Positions 41,072 through 49,234 of a stretch of DNA of 64,000 nt are shown piece by piece. The DNA is from Ruminococcus sp. GTDB lineage: Bacteria > Bacillota > Clostridia > Oscillospirales > Ruminococcaceae. The notes under the pieces are model-generated. The model did no database searches, was not told the DNA's origin, and saw only the letters and a program-made list of their open reading frames with translations. Both the position numbers and the translations under genes were made by a program. Positions within the stretch are counted from its first letter, which is position 1; each line of letters starts with the position of its first letter. Where the stretch lies: NCBI GenBank assembly GCA_014799805.1, contig JAAVHJ010000010.1, forward strand, positions 48,652 to 112,651, read 5' to 3'.

Positions 41072-42067
41072 ATGGGAAAATATTTAGGATTCCGTTGCAT
41101 TGTATGCAATGAAGGTTTCAAAGAAAATGATGATATTGTCGTATGCCCTGATTGCGGTACGCCATATCATAGAAATTGCTGGCAAAAAAATAATGCTTGT
41201 GTGAACCATTCTTTACATGCAGTAGGTGGAAGTTGGCAATCTGTTCAGAATGAATATAGAAAAAATCAGGGCGGAAAAGAATGCCCGAATTGTGGTTTTG
41301 TAAATCTGCCAGATACAAAAAATTGTAATTCATGTGGAGTGGCACTATATCCACAGGAACAACAAAATTCTACGGCACATCATAATGCCCCAGCGGGTAT
41401 TACCATTACAACACCAGATGGAAAACAGCATTTTTTTAATGCTGCTGACCCTTGTTGTGGCATGTCTCCTGATGATGAGATAGAAGGCGAACGTCTGGGA
41501 GATGTTGCTAGCTTTGTCAAAACAAATACGCTATATTATATTCCATTATTTAAGCGTTTCAAAGAGACTAATCGAAAATTATCTTTTAATTTGCCTTGTA
41601 TTTTATTTCCCTATTTTTATTTTGCAAATCGCAAAATGTGGTTTATGTCAATTCTAAGCGGTTTGCTTTGGATTATCATCAGTATTCCTAGTGTATTATT
41701 ATCTATGCTGGAAATGCTGACAGATAAATCTTATATGGCAACGCTTGACATAAACGAAAGATTATTTGAACCTCTGACAGCATTTCTGATTTCTCATGAA
41801 AGTTTATTAGAACAATTACAAATACCGTGTTTTTTCCTAGGCATGCTATTAAGAATCGGACTTTGCTTATTTGGAAATTATTTATATTTTCGTTTTGTGA
41901 TTCGTTCTGTGAAATATATTCGGCAAAATGCACCCACACCGAAAATTAAAAAAATGCTTTTAAAAACAGAAGGTGGTACCAATATCTGGAATGTATTAGG
42001 TTGTTTTGGATTATATTGCGGCGTTATTTTCTTCGCATTCTGTATTTTAACAGCGAAAACATATTAA
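41072..42067 (+). CDS. RING-finger-like and zinc-ribbon membrane protein (DUF2628-like)
   Basis: 331 residues from the ATG behind AGGAGAGGAG; the longer frame overlaps rnr without a ribosome site. The N-terminus has a prokaryotic RING-like domain, CIVCNEGFKENDDIVVCPDC then CGTPYHRNCW and a trailing CVNH (about 9-46), followed by a zinc ribbon CPNCGFVNLPDTKNCNSCG (about 70-88). After GERLGDVASFVKTNTLYYIPLFKRF, a segment seen in DUF2628-type proteins, there are about four membrane helices to the C-terminus. Probably a membrane-bound scaffold with cytosolic zinc domains; function unknown. Confidence 0.75.
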   Translation: MGKYLGFRCIVCNEGFKENDDIVVCPDCGTPYHRNCWQKNNACVNHSLHAVGGSWQSVQNEYRKNQGGKECPNCGFVNLPDTKNCNSCGVALYPQEQQNSTAHHNAPAGITITTPDGKQHFFNAADPCCGMSPDDEIEGERLGDVASFVKTNTLYYIPLFKRFKETNRKLSFNLPCILFPYFYFANRKMWFMSILSGLLWIIISIPSVLLSMLEMLTDKSYMATLDINERLFEPLTAFLISHESLLEQLQIPCFFLGMLLRIGLCLFGNYLYFRFVIRSVKYIRQNAPTPKIKKMLLKTEGGTNIWNVLGCFGLYCGVIFFAFCILTAKTY

Positions 42068-42097
42068 ATTTTTTTAGACTATAGCAAGAGGTTTCAC

Positions 42098-42754
42098 ATG
42101 ATAAATATAATGAAAGCTGTTATTTTAGATTTAGATGGCACGTTAATTGACTCTATGGGAATTTGGCATGAAATTGATAAACAATTTTTTGCAGAATATG
42201 ATTTAATATTACCTGAACATCTTTCTAATCAAGTAAACAAAATGACAATGCAGGAATGGGCAGAATATTTTATTAAAAATTTTCATATTCCCTTGACAGA
42301 AACGCAAATTATCCAAAAAATTGAAGAAATGGCTTTTGCTTATTATCAAAAAATAATTCCAATCAAGCCCTATGTTTTAGATTTTTTAGATTTTCTGGAT
42401 AAAAATAATATCCCTTATGGCATTGCAACAGCGACTTATAAAAGCTCTGCCAGAGCTGTATTAGCAAGATTAAAAATTTTAGACAGAATGCAGTTTATTT
42501 TAACTGCCGAAGATGTCCCCACTTGTAAAAAAACGCCAGAAATATTTTTAAAAGCCTGTGCATTATTAAACAGCACACCAGAACAGACACTCGTCATAGA
42601 AGATTCTTTACACTGTATTCAAACAGCCAAACAAGCCAATTTTAAAACGGCTGTGATTTATGACAAATTCACACCGTCAGACGAATGGGAAATTGCCAAA
42701 CAAATCAGTGATATTTCTGGAAATGATTTACAAGAAATTATTGCAAAATTATAA
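42098..42754 (+). CDS. HAD superfamily hydrolase, beta-phosphoglucomutase-like subfamily
   Basis: 218 residues, class IA HAD phosphatase. Motif I VILDLDGTLIDS, motif II in YGIATATYKSSA, motif III lysine in TCKKTPEIF and motif IV LVIEDSLHCIQTAKQA are present; the helical cap lies at about 15-85. Substrate cannot be read from the sequence; relatives act on sugar phosphates or phosphoglycolate. AGAGG ribosome site seven bases before the ATG. It follows the RING-like gene by 30 bases and may share its transcript. Confidence 0.88.
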   Translation: MINIMKAVILDLDGTLIDSMGIWHEIDKQFFAEYDLILPEHLSNQVNKMTMQEWAEYFIKNFHIPLTETQIIQKIEEMAFAYYQKIIPIKPYVLDFLDFLDKNNIPYGIATATYKSSARAVLARLKILDRMQFILTAEDVPTCKKTPEIFLKACALLNSTPEQTLVIEDSLHCIQTAKQANFKTAVIYDKFTPSDEWEIAKQISDISGNDLQEIIAKL

Positions 42755-42760
42755 AATCAA

Positions 42761-42794
42761 ATCCCCAAAGCCTGTAAACTTTGGGGATATTAAT
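42761..42794. terminator. Terminator between convergent genes
   Basis: ATCCCCAAAG (42761-42770) and CTTTGGGGAT (42779-42788) form a 10-bp stem; the downstream plus strand is AT-rich (ATTAATTTAATTTTT). Confidence 0.65.
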
Positions 42795-43403
42795 TTAATT
42801 TTTAATAATATATAATATTTGCTGATTTTCATCAGGGTTTTCAATTGCGTCATATTCTTCTTGTGTGAGAACAATTATTTTAATTCTATCCTGCAATTCC
42901 TGAATTTGATTTACTTGTGTTGTCATGTTTTCTTGTAAATTAACAAGAGCTTCTTTAAATTGTATCATAGTTATCACAGAATTATCTAAATCTGATTCTT
43001 CTAGTTCATGATTGCCTTTTATCAAACCACGGACTTCTATCGGCGGGAGCTGATAACGCAATACATAATCAGGCAAAGTCTGTGTATAATCAACTTCTGT
43101 ATTCAGATAGCGATAACCAATTAATTCTAATAATAATTTACCAGATTCTGCTGTAAATGACCTGTCAATTCTCCATAAAAGATGAATCACAGAACTTAAT
43201 TCTGTCCGTTCAAGAATGACTTGTGTTTCTGCACCAGATTCTGTTACACTACGCATCACAAACTGAAATTTACTTAAATCCAGTGAACGATAATATCTGT
43301 CTAATTCAATCGTAACAAAATCTGCATTACATTCTTGTTGTGCAATTAAGCCTTTTAAAGGCAGAGTATCAATAAATTTTCCGTTCGCTTTTAATAATAG
43401 CAT
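42795..43403 (-). CDS. Orphan phage-tail/baseplate-like protein
   Basis: 202 residues. The N-terminal half (KFIDTLPLKGLIAQQECNADFVTIELDRYYRSLDLSKFQFVMRSVTESGAETQVILERTE and WRIDRSFTAESGKLLLELIGY) reads like the BppU-type N-terminal domain of phage baseplate or receptor-binding proteins. A coiled coil follows (VNLQENMTTQVNQIQELQDRI), and the C-terminus IIVLTQEEYDAIENPDENQQILYII is a common tail-fibre ending. No other phage genes surround it; a terminator separates it from the upstream gene, and no promoter is obvious. It may be a domesticated or relic tail component. Confidence 0.6.
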   Translation of the reverse strand: MLLLKANGKFIDTLPLKGLIAQQECNADFVTIELDRYYRSLDLSKFQFVMRSVTESGAETQVILERTELSSVIHLLWRIDRSFTAESGKLLLELIGYRYLNTEVDYTQTLPDYVLRYQLPPIEVRGLIKGNHELEESDLDNSVITMIQFKEALVNLQENMTTQVNQIQELQDRIKIIVLTQEEYDAIENPDENQQILYIIKN

Positions 43404-43440
43404 AAAAATTAACTCCTTTCATAAAAAATCAAAAAAATAA

Positions 43441-43474
43441 AAAAGCTGTATGAAATCATACAGCTTTTTTTAAT
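43441..43474 (-). terminator. Terminator of the membrane protein gene downstream of purA
   Basis: AAAAGCTGTATGA (43441-43453) and TCATACAGCTTTT (43456-43468): 13-bp perfect stem with a two-base apparent loop, so the top pairs will open; T-rich on both strands. Confidence 0.8.
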
Positions 43475-43488
43475 TATTTTTATTACTA

Positions 43489-44571
43489 TCAAGAATTGCC
43501 ATATTTATTATACATTCTAATATTATCACTGGTAATTAATAGAAATACACTAATACCACATACCAGAATTGCAACGGCATATAAAATAGCATTGATTAGC
43601 ATATTGCCCTCTGTTTGTATTAATAACGGAATCCCTGGGAATAGCATTAAAATAAATCCAATGATATCCAGCAATTTACATAATCCTTTTAATTGCGGAA
43701 TCGGAGCAATTAATAATATTGCACCAATGCCAATCCCTGCACCGACATAACCAGCAATAGATTTTACTTTTTGAGCGAATCCGCCAACTTCTTCCATTTT
43801 ATTCCCAAGTCCGAACATGTCCGAGAAAAACAAACAAAATGCAACAGCTCCAATTATGCCAATCACTGCTAACATAATTAATTGCTTAAATCCCTGTTTT
43901 GCTTGTTCCCGTTCTCTGTCCTCACGCATTTGAGCCATTAACCGTCGGCTTTCCTGCTTTTGCTCTTCCGTCAGTTCTACCTGAGGCGGTGTATATTTTC
44001 TAGGCTTCTGTGCCTCTGCTTTCACACGTTCTAAATCTTCGTCTTTAAATTTCGGCACATATTCTTCTTGTTTAGGTGCTTCCTCAAGCATTACCTGCTC
44101 TTTCGGCTGTTCCGTATTTGCATGTGGACGTAATTCATTTGGAATCATTGGAACAGGTATTTTTAATGCATTCGCACGCATTTTTACAACTTGCATTTGT
44201 TTTTCAGCGTCCAGTGTGACAAATGCTTTTTTTAATCCGTCATCAAATTGCAATTTTTTACAGAATTCAGCGACTGCATCATAAGTATTCACATCATTAC
44301 TGCCAAGCAAATCTTCTGCAATAGAAGCATTCAATACAGAAGCATCTGGTTTTGATTTATTTTCCTGCCAGGTTTGTTCTGGTTCATCAAGCAGTACTTG
44401 TTCTGATAACACTGGAGCTCCTTTTTTTTGTTCATTGCCACTCCAGACTTCAGGTTCATCGCCAAGCAGTCCAAGCAAATCCGCCTCATCAATTTTAGGA
44501 GCACCTCGTTTTTCAGTTTCCTGATAAGTCGGTTCTTCCAGACCGCCTAATAAATCATCTAAATCAGGCAT
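43489..44571 (-). CDS. Multi-pass membrane protein with repeated acidic N-terminal motifs
   Basis: 360 residues, not recognised. The N-terminal 100 residues contain three imperfect repeats of about 35 residues built on DLLGGLEEP, KRGAPKIDEADLLGLL, KKGAPVLSEQVLLDEP, and ending in EDLLGSND; these resemble short linear docking motifs. A helical segment (AVAEFCKKLQFDDGLKKAFVTLD) and a charged linker follow, then four membrane helices (about 230-350). The N-terminus is expected to be cytosolic. It begins 10 bases after purA, with a GAGGTGA site, so it is probably co-transcribed, but no link to purine synthesis is evident. Confidence 0.7.
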   Translation of the reverse strand: MPDLDDLLGGLEEPTYQETEKRGAPKIDEADLLGLLGDEPEVWSGNEQKKGAPVLSEQVLLDEPEQTWQENKSKPDASVLNASIAEDLLGSNDVNTYDAVAEFCKKLQFDDGLKKAFVTLDAEKQMQVVKMRANALKIPVPMIPNELRPHANTEQPKEQVMLEEAPKQEEYVPKFKDEDLERVKAEAQKPRKYTPPQVELTEEQKQESRRLMAQMREDREREQAKQGFKQLIMLAVIGIIGAVAFCLFFSDMFGLGNKMEEVGGFAQKVKSIAGYVGAGIGIGAILLIAPIPQLKGLCKLLDIIGFILMLFPGIPLLIQTEGNMLINAILYAVAILVCGISVFLLITSDNIRMYNKYGNS

Positions 44572-44581
44572 TCAAATCACC

Positions 44582-45856
44582 TCAGCGTTCAATCATTTGA
44601 TCTCTGTCAGGACCTACACCAACCATGCAGACTTTGCATTCGCATAATTCTTCCAGACGTTCAATATATTTTTGACAAGTTTCTGGCAGTTCTTCAAAGC
44701 TTCTGCAATTTGTAATATCTTCATCAAAACCAGAAAATTCTTCATAAACTGGCTCACATTCTGCAAGTTCTTCCAAACTAGATGGAAAATCATGCAAGAT
44801 TGTTCCATCTGGTTTACGATAAGCTGTACAGATTTTTAAATTGCCAATATTACTTAACGTATCTAATTTATTAATTGCTAAGCCGTCAAGACCATTCACA
44901 CGCACAGAATGTCTTACAATCACAGCGTCAAACCAACCTGTTCTTCTTGGTCTTCCAGTCGTTGTGCCAAATTCTCCGCCTCTGTTGCGAATTGTTTCAC
45001 CAGTTTCATCATTTAATTCTGTCGGGAATGGACCTTTGCCAACTCTGGTTGTATAAGCCTTTGCAACGCCAATAATATTATCAATCATTTTAGGACCTAC
45101 ACCTGTACCAACAGTCACACCACCTGACAACGGATGTGAACTTGTCACAAACGGATATGTACCAAAATCAATATCTAATAAGGTCGCTTGTGCACCCTCA
45201 AATAAAATAGTTTTTCCTGCTTTATGTGCTTCATAAGTCAAAACAGATACATCAGCAACATAAGGCTTTAATCTTTCACCATAAGCAGAATATTCCTGAA
45301 TAATTGCATCTAAATCATGTGCTTCACCGCCGTAAACAGCTGTGATAATTTTATTTTTCAGCTTACCTGTTGCAAGAGCCTTTTCAGCGAATACAGCAGG
45401 ATTCACTAAATCACAGATACGAATGCCACAACGTTCATATTTGTCCATATAAGTAGGACCAATCCCTCTTTTCGTTGTTCCAATATCATTACCGCCTCTG
45501 AATGCTTCTGACAAGCCGTCCAGTGTAATATGCCATGGCATAACAACATGTGCTCTCGGGTCAATTTTTAAATTTTTCGTAGAAATGCCACGGCGTTCCA
45601 TTTCGTCCAGTTCACCAATAAAATCTTTCGGGTCAAGCACAACGCCAGCACCAATTAAACACTGTGTTTCAGGGTATAAAATCCCAGAAGGCACTAAATG
45701 CAATTTATAAGTCTGACCATTGCTTACAACCGTATGACCAGCATTATTTCCCCCCTGTGAACGTACAACAACTTCTGCACGGGAAGCAAGAATATCAATT
45801 ACTTTTCCCTTGCCTTCGTCTCCCCATTGTGTTCCAATTACGATATTTGCAGGCAT
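44582..45856 (-). CDS. purA: Adenylosuccinate synthetase
   Basis: 424 residues, full length. PurA makes adenylosuccinate from IMP and aspartate with GTP, the first committed step to AMP. Signatures: the P-loop and catalytic Asp/His in VIGTQWGDEGKGKVIDILA, GGNNAGHTV, the IMP site GIGPTYMDKYERCGIRICDL, LFEGAQATLLDIDFGTYPFVTSS, TTTGRPRRTGWFDAV and the GTP-binding NKLDTL. Cytosolic. Strong promoter upstream; ribosome site AAGAGGAA. Confidence 0.97.
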   Translation of the reverse strand: MPANIVIGTQWGDEGKGKVIDILASRAEVVVRSQGGNNAGHTVVSNGQTYKLHLVPSGILYPETQCLIGAGVVLDPKDFIGELDEMERRGISTKNLKIDPRAHVVMPWHITLDGLSEAFRGGNDIGTTKRGIGPTYMDKYERCGIRICDLVNPAVFAEKALATGKLKNKIITAVYGGEAHDLDAIIQEYSAYGERLKPYVADVSVLTYEAHKAGKTILFEGAQATLLDIDFGTYPFVTSSHPLSGGVTVGTGVGPKMIDNIIGVAKAYTTRVGKGPFPTELNDETGETIRNRGGEFGTTTGRPRRTGWFDAVIVRHSVRVNGLDGLAINKLDTLSNIGNLKICTAYRKPDGTILHDFPSSLEELAECEPVYEEFSGFDEDITNCRSFEELPETCQKYIERLEELCECKVCMVGVGPDRDQMIER

Positions 45857-45910
45857 AAAAAAATTCCTCTTTTCTGATTAAATTTATCAAAACAAAATTT
45901 TAACATATAT

Positions 45911-45939
45911 ATTATACCAGAAATCATTATACTTTGCAA
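45911..45939 (-). promoter_or_regulatory. Sigma-A promoter of purA
   Basis: Minus strand TTGCAA (45934-45939), 17 bases, TATAAT (45911-45916). No PurR box was recognised. Confidence 0.65.
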
Positions 45940-46047
45940 GTGTTTTTTTAAAAAAAGCACTTGTATTTTATTTTTAATTGCTATGTTCTGAAAAATATTT
46001 AAAATTTTAGTAAAAAATATTTTTCTTGTCGTCAAAATTAAATATCA

Positions 46048-46449
46048 TTACACTTCTTTTTTGCCTGTTACAATTCCGTAAATTAGGGATTTTTTATATG
46101 CTGTAAGTTTTTCAATGAATGTCTGTTTTTTCTTTATGGCTGAATCTATTATAGTGCATTTTTTATCAAGATAATAATATAATTTTAAACTGATATTTTT
46201 AGGTTTTGCATCAAAAACAGTATCTACATTTCAATATTTTCCCTCAATCCATTTAGGAATATTTATAGTTCCTTGTAAAACAGCAGAACCTTGTTTATAT
46301 TCTTCACATGTTTTGAAACTTTTACTTCCATACACTACAAGTGGGTCAGAGACATTATCAATTACAATAAAATATTTAATAGTAACTATTTTTTAATTCT
46401 TAGGAATTTCCCCAATCCATTCAATACCACTATCTTTCATGTTACGCAT
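46048..46449 (-). pseudogene. hsdS: Decayed type I restriction specificity subunit (hsdS)
   Basis: The minus strand has a strong GGAGG and ATG followed by MRNMKDSGIEWIGEIPKN, the standard HsdS opening, then a stop. Further along, in open segments broken by stops or frame changes, come a target-recognition-domain piece (SKSFKTCEEYKQGSAVLQGT, then INIPKWIEGKY, stop, NVDTVFDAKPKN) and the typical HsdS ending SAIKKKQTFIEKLTAYKKSL followed by VTGKKEV and TAA. Only about 400 of the normal 1,200 bases remain, so the gene has lost most of both recognition domains. No hsdM or hsdR is in the window. Confidence 0.85.
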
Positions 46450-46490
46450 TGCTAAATGCCTCCTGCTTTTGTTCTCCTCTTGCAAGATAA

Positions 46491-46856
46491 TTATCTGTTT
46501 GAATATTTTTTAATATCTTTTTTCTTGATAGTAATTACTTCATCTTTCGGAAATCTAAATAAATTATCATCATTAACATAAATCCAGGTTTCTACACCTG
46601 AACTATTTTTCAGAGTAACTCTGTAATTATTATTACTATCTCTGGCAGTGACAGCAGTAATATCTGTAACAGTATATTGCGATTCTGTGGACTGGTCTAA
46701 ATCATAACCGAATTTCACGCCACAAAGCCCTGCGATTAAAAATAACATGCCAAAAATAATTGTCGCAATTTTTCCATGATTGCATAATAATAAAAAACCC
46801 AATATTGCAAATAATGCACCTGCGATTAAAATATACATGCCCATAGTAAAAGCCAT
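46491..46856 (-). CDS. Hypothetical membrane protein
   Basis: 121 residues. Two N-terminal membrane helices (MGMYILIAGALFAILGFLLLC and IATIIFGMLFLIAGLCGVKFGY) followed by a soluble beta-rich domain of about 70 residues (YTVTDITAVTARDSNNNYRVTLKNSSGVETWIYVNDDNLFRFPKDE). No named family. The leader GGAGTGCTTAAAAATGGC resembles that of rpsF. It has its own promoter and lies just upstream of the hsdS relic on the same strand. Confidence 0.7.
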   Translation of the reverse strand: MAFTMGMYILIAGALFAILGFLLLCNHGKIATIIFGMLFLIAGLCGVKFGYDLDQSTESQYTVTDITAVTARDSNNNYRVTLKNSSGVETWIYVNDDNLFRFPKDEVITIKKKDIKKYSNR

Positions 46857-46888
46857 TTTTAAGCACTCCTGACAAAATTTATAATTTT

Positions 46889-46917
46889 ATTATAGCATAT
46901 TTTATAATAAAAATCAA
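46889..46917 (-). promoter_or_regulatory. Sigma-A promoter of the small membrane protein gene
   Basis: Minus strand TTGATT (46912-46917), 17 bases, TATAAT (46889-46894) preceded by ATGC. Confidence 0.65.
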
Positions 46918-46924
46918 GAGAAAA

Positions 46925-47158
46925 ATGCAGAATATTATAAAATTTTATCATTACAAATTATTTCCAGTTGCAAAATCAAAAATTCTGCATAGAATATCAA
47001 CAGCAGAAGATTTTATTTTCCTGATAAGAGAGTGGCAAACTCTGTACTGTGCAGAGAATGTCTATAAAATAGCTCTCTTGCACAGTCAGAATGATAAAAA
47101 CTGCTTTTATCATAAATAGCCTCTGTTTTGATTTTATTATGATAAACAGAGGCTTTTT
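46925..47158 (+). ncRNA. Candidate structured small RNA or small gene with intrinsic terminator
   Basis: This plus-strand stretch lies between genes read on the minus strand and ends in a strong terminator, so something is probably transcribed. Perfect helices: ATGCAGAAT (46925-46933) with ATTCTGCAT (46982-46990); AAGAGAG (47026-47032) with CTCTCTT (47073-47079), enclosing CTCTG / CAGAG (47040-47056). At the 3' end a 10-bp helix TTTATCATAA (47106-47115) / TTATGATAAA (47137-47146) competes with the terminator stem. An alternative is a 64-residue protein (46925-47119; MQNIIKFYHYKLFP..), ending at the terminator, but its ribosome site is poor. No convincing promoter. Known RNA families were not recognised. 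Confidence 0.3.
47118..47158 (+). terminator. Intrinsic terminator, plus strand
   Basis: AGCCTCTGTTT (47118-47128) pairs with AAACAGAGGCT (47144-47154), followed by TTTTT. A short (AAT)6 run follows. Confidence 0.75.
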
Positions 47159-47178
47159 GAAATAATAATAATAATAAT

Positions 47179-47210
47179 AGAAAAGCCCCTGATTTCTATC
47201 ACAGGGGCTT
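47179..47210 (-). terminator. Terminator of ftsH
   Basis: AAGCCCCTG (47183-47191) and CAGGGGCTT (47202-47210) form a 9-bp stem; T-rich downstream on the minus strand. Confidence 0.75.
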
Positions 47211-47215
47211 ATTGA

Positions 47216-49132
47216 TTATTCTTCTGTAAAATCCTGTGTTTCAGGTGAAATCACTTGCTTTGGCTCTGGATTTGATTCTGTTTTTTTTTCTGGTGTAACC
47301 TGCTCTAAACTTTCGCCTTTCATGAGCTTTTCAAAATCAGGACCATCAATTTTTTCATATTGAATTAAATATTGTGCAACAATATGCAACTGGTCAATGT
47401 GCGTACGCAAAATTTCTTCTGCCTTTGCATAGCCTTGTTCCACAAAATTACGGATTTCCTTGTCAATTTCAGATGCAACTTCATTAGAATAATTTGGCGT
47501 GCTACTAAAATCACGTCCTAAGAACGGTTCGCCTTGGTCATTTCCATAAACAACAGGACCTAATTTTTCACTGAATCCATAACGGGTAATCATATTTCTT
47601 GCAGTAGCTGTTGCACGTTCTAAGTCATTAGAAGCACCAGTAGAAATATCATCCATGATTAATTTTTCAGCAACACGTCCGCCTAATAATACAACAATTT
47701 CCTCATGCATTTCCATCATGCTATTATAAGATTTGTCATGTTCTGGCAAGGACAGTGTATAGCCACCTGCCATACCACGAGGAATAATAGAAATCTGATG
47801 CACTTTATCCTGATGCGGGCAATAATACGTGCAGACAGCATGACCTGCTTCATGATAAGCCGTAAGTTTAATTTCACGTTCTGTTTTAATTCTGGATTTT
47901 TTCTCTGGACCTGCTACAACTTTAATCGTTGCTTCTGCAATATCCTGATTTGTAATAGCTTTTCTATCAGCTCTGGCTGCCAATAATGCCGCTTCATTTG
48001 TAAGATTTTCCAAATCTGCACCAGTGAACCCAGCAGTACCTTTTGCAATATCATCTAATTTTACATCTGGTGCGAGAGGCTTATTTTTTGTATGCACTCT
48101 TAAAATTTCCTCTCTGCCTTTAATATCTGGATAGCCTACTACAATTTGTCTGTCAAAACGTCCTGGACGAAGTAATGCGGGGTCAAGAATATCACGTCTA
48201 TTTGTCGCTGCAATGACAATTACACTTTCATTGCCTGCAAAACCGTCCATTTCTACAAGCAATTGGTTTAATGTCTGTTCCCGTTCATCGTGACCGCCAC
48301 CAAGTCCTGCACCTCTATGTCTACCAACAGCGTCAATTTCGTCAATAAATATAATAGACGGCTGATTTCTCTTAGCAGTTTCAAACAAATCACGTACACG
48401 GGACGCACCCACACCAACAAACATTTCTACAAAATCAGAACCAGACATTGGATAAAACGGACAACCCGCTTCTCCTGCAACGGCTCTTGCCAGTAACGTT
48501 TTACCAGTACCAGGAGGGCCTAACAGCAATACACCTTTTGGAATTCTTGCACCGATTTCAGCATATTTTTTTGGATTTTTCAAGAAATCCACAATTTCTG
48601 CCATTTCAAATTTTTCTTCTTCTGCACCAGCAACATCTGCAAACATTGCCTTTTTGCCTTCCGCCTGATTTTTAATATTTGCTTTTCCAAAATTGGTATA
48701 TTTTGAACCGCCTGCTTGTCGCATCATGAAAATAAATAATACAACACCCATAATTAAAATAATCAGCGTTGGCACATACGTGATAATCCAGGAATTATCA
48801 GTAATTTTATAATAATCTTGATCTAACGGCTCTCTGGGATTTGCCATGTTATATTTTACACGATAGTCCTCTGTATCATTCAAGAAAAGCGACACATACG
48901 GCACAGAATATTCTAATTCTGTATCATCTTTTAGTGTTAATTCCAAATCTCCAGTTCCCAAATCAAGCGTATAACTTTTTACTTCCAGATTATCGAAATG
49001 GGTGATAATTTCCGAGTATGTGTACTCTGGTTTCTTATCATTAATGCGGGGCAGCATGTAAGCAGCTAAAAAAATTAAAATTGCTGCAATAACCAAATAT
49101 ACTGTAATTCCCCTATTTTTTTTCGGTGTCAA
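47216..49132 (-). CDS. ftsH: ATP-dependent zinc metalloprotease FtsH
   Basis: About 638 residues. The TTG at 49132 sits 8 bases after GGAG, whereas the GTG at 49141 overlaps that site, so TTG is the likelier start. FtsH is a membrane-bound hexameric AAA protease that degrades unstable membrane and regulatory proteins. Membrane helices at about 10-28 and 118-140 flank an extracytoplasmic domain; the AAA module has GPPGTGKT (about 208-215), [10 protein letters not shown] (Walker B) and the second region of homology [20 protein letters not shown]; the zinc protease motif is YHEAGHAV. Genes tilS and ftsH are classical neighbours. Confidence 0.96.
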   Translation of the reverse strand: MTPKKNRGITVYLVIAAILIFLAAYMLPRINDKKPEYTYSEIITHFDNLEVKSYTLDLGTGDLELTLKDDTELEYSVPYVSLFLNDTEDYRVKYNMANPREPLDQDYYKITDNSWIITYVPTLIILIMGVVLFIFMMRQAGGSKYTNFGKANIKNQAEGKKAMFADVAGAEEEKFEMAEIVDFLKNPKKYAEIGARIPKGVLLLGPPGTGKTLLARAVAGEAGCPFYPMSGSDFVEMFVGVGASRVRDLFETAKRNQPSIIFIDEIDAVGRHRGAGLGGGHDEREQTLNQLLVEMDGFAGNESVIVIAATNRRDILDPALLRPGRFDRQIVVGYPDIKGREEILRVHTKNKPLAPDVKLDDIAKGTAGFTGADLENLTNEAALLAARADRKAITNQDIAEATIKVVAGPEKKSRIKTEREIKLTAYHEAGHAVCTYYCPHQDKVHQISIIPRGMAGGYTLSLPEHDKSYNSMMEMHEEIVVLLGGRVAEKLIMDDISTGASNDLERATATARNMITRYGFSEKLGPVVYGNDQGEPFLGRDFSSTPNYSNEVASEIDKEIRNFVEQGYAKAEEILRTHIDQLHIVAQYLIQYEKIDGPDFEKLMKGESLEQVTPEKKTESNPEPKQVISPETQDFTEE

Positions 49133-49234
49133 ATTCTTCACTCCTTTTTTGATTTAATAATTATCTAAAATTGGCAATTTTATAAATAAACTGCCAAATT
49201 TGATGTTTTAGTATACATCAAAAATGTGATAAAA

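Noticed and set aside
42795..44571. Prophage remnant around the tail-like protein
   Set aside because: Only one phage-like protein is seen; neighbours are purA and a membrane protein, with no integrase, att-like repeats or other phage genes.
47161..47178. (AAT)6 microsatellite
   Set aside because: Simple-sequence run between two terminators; no coding or regulatory context.
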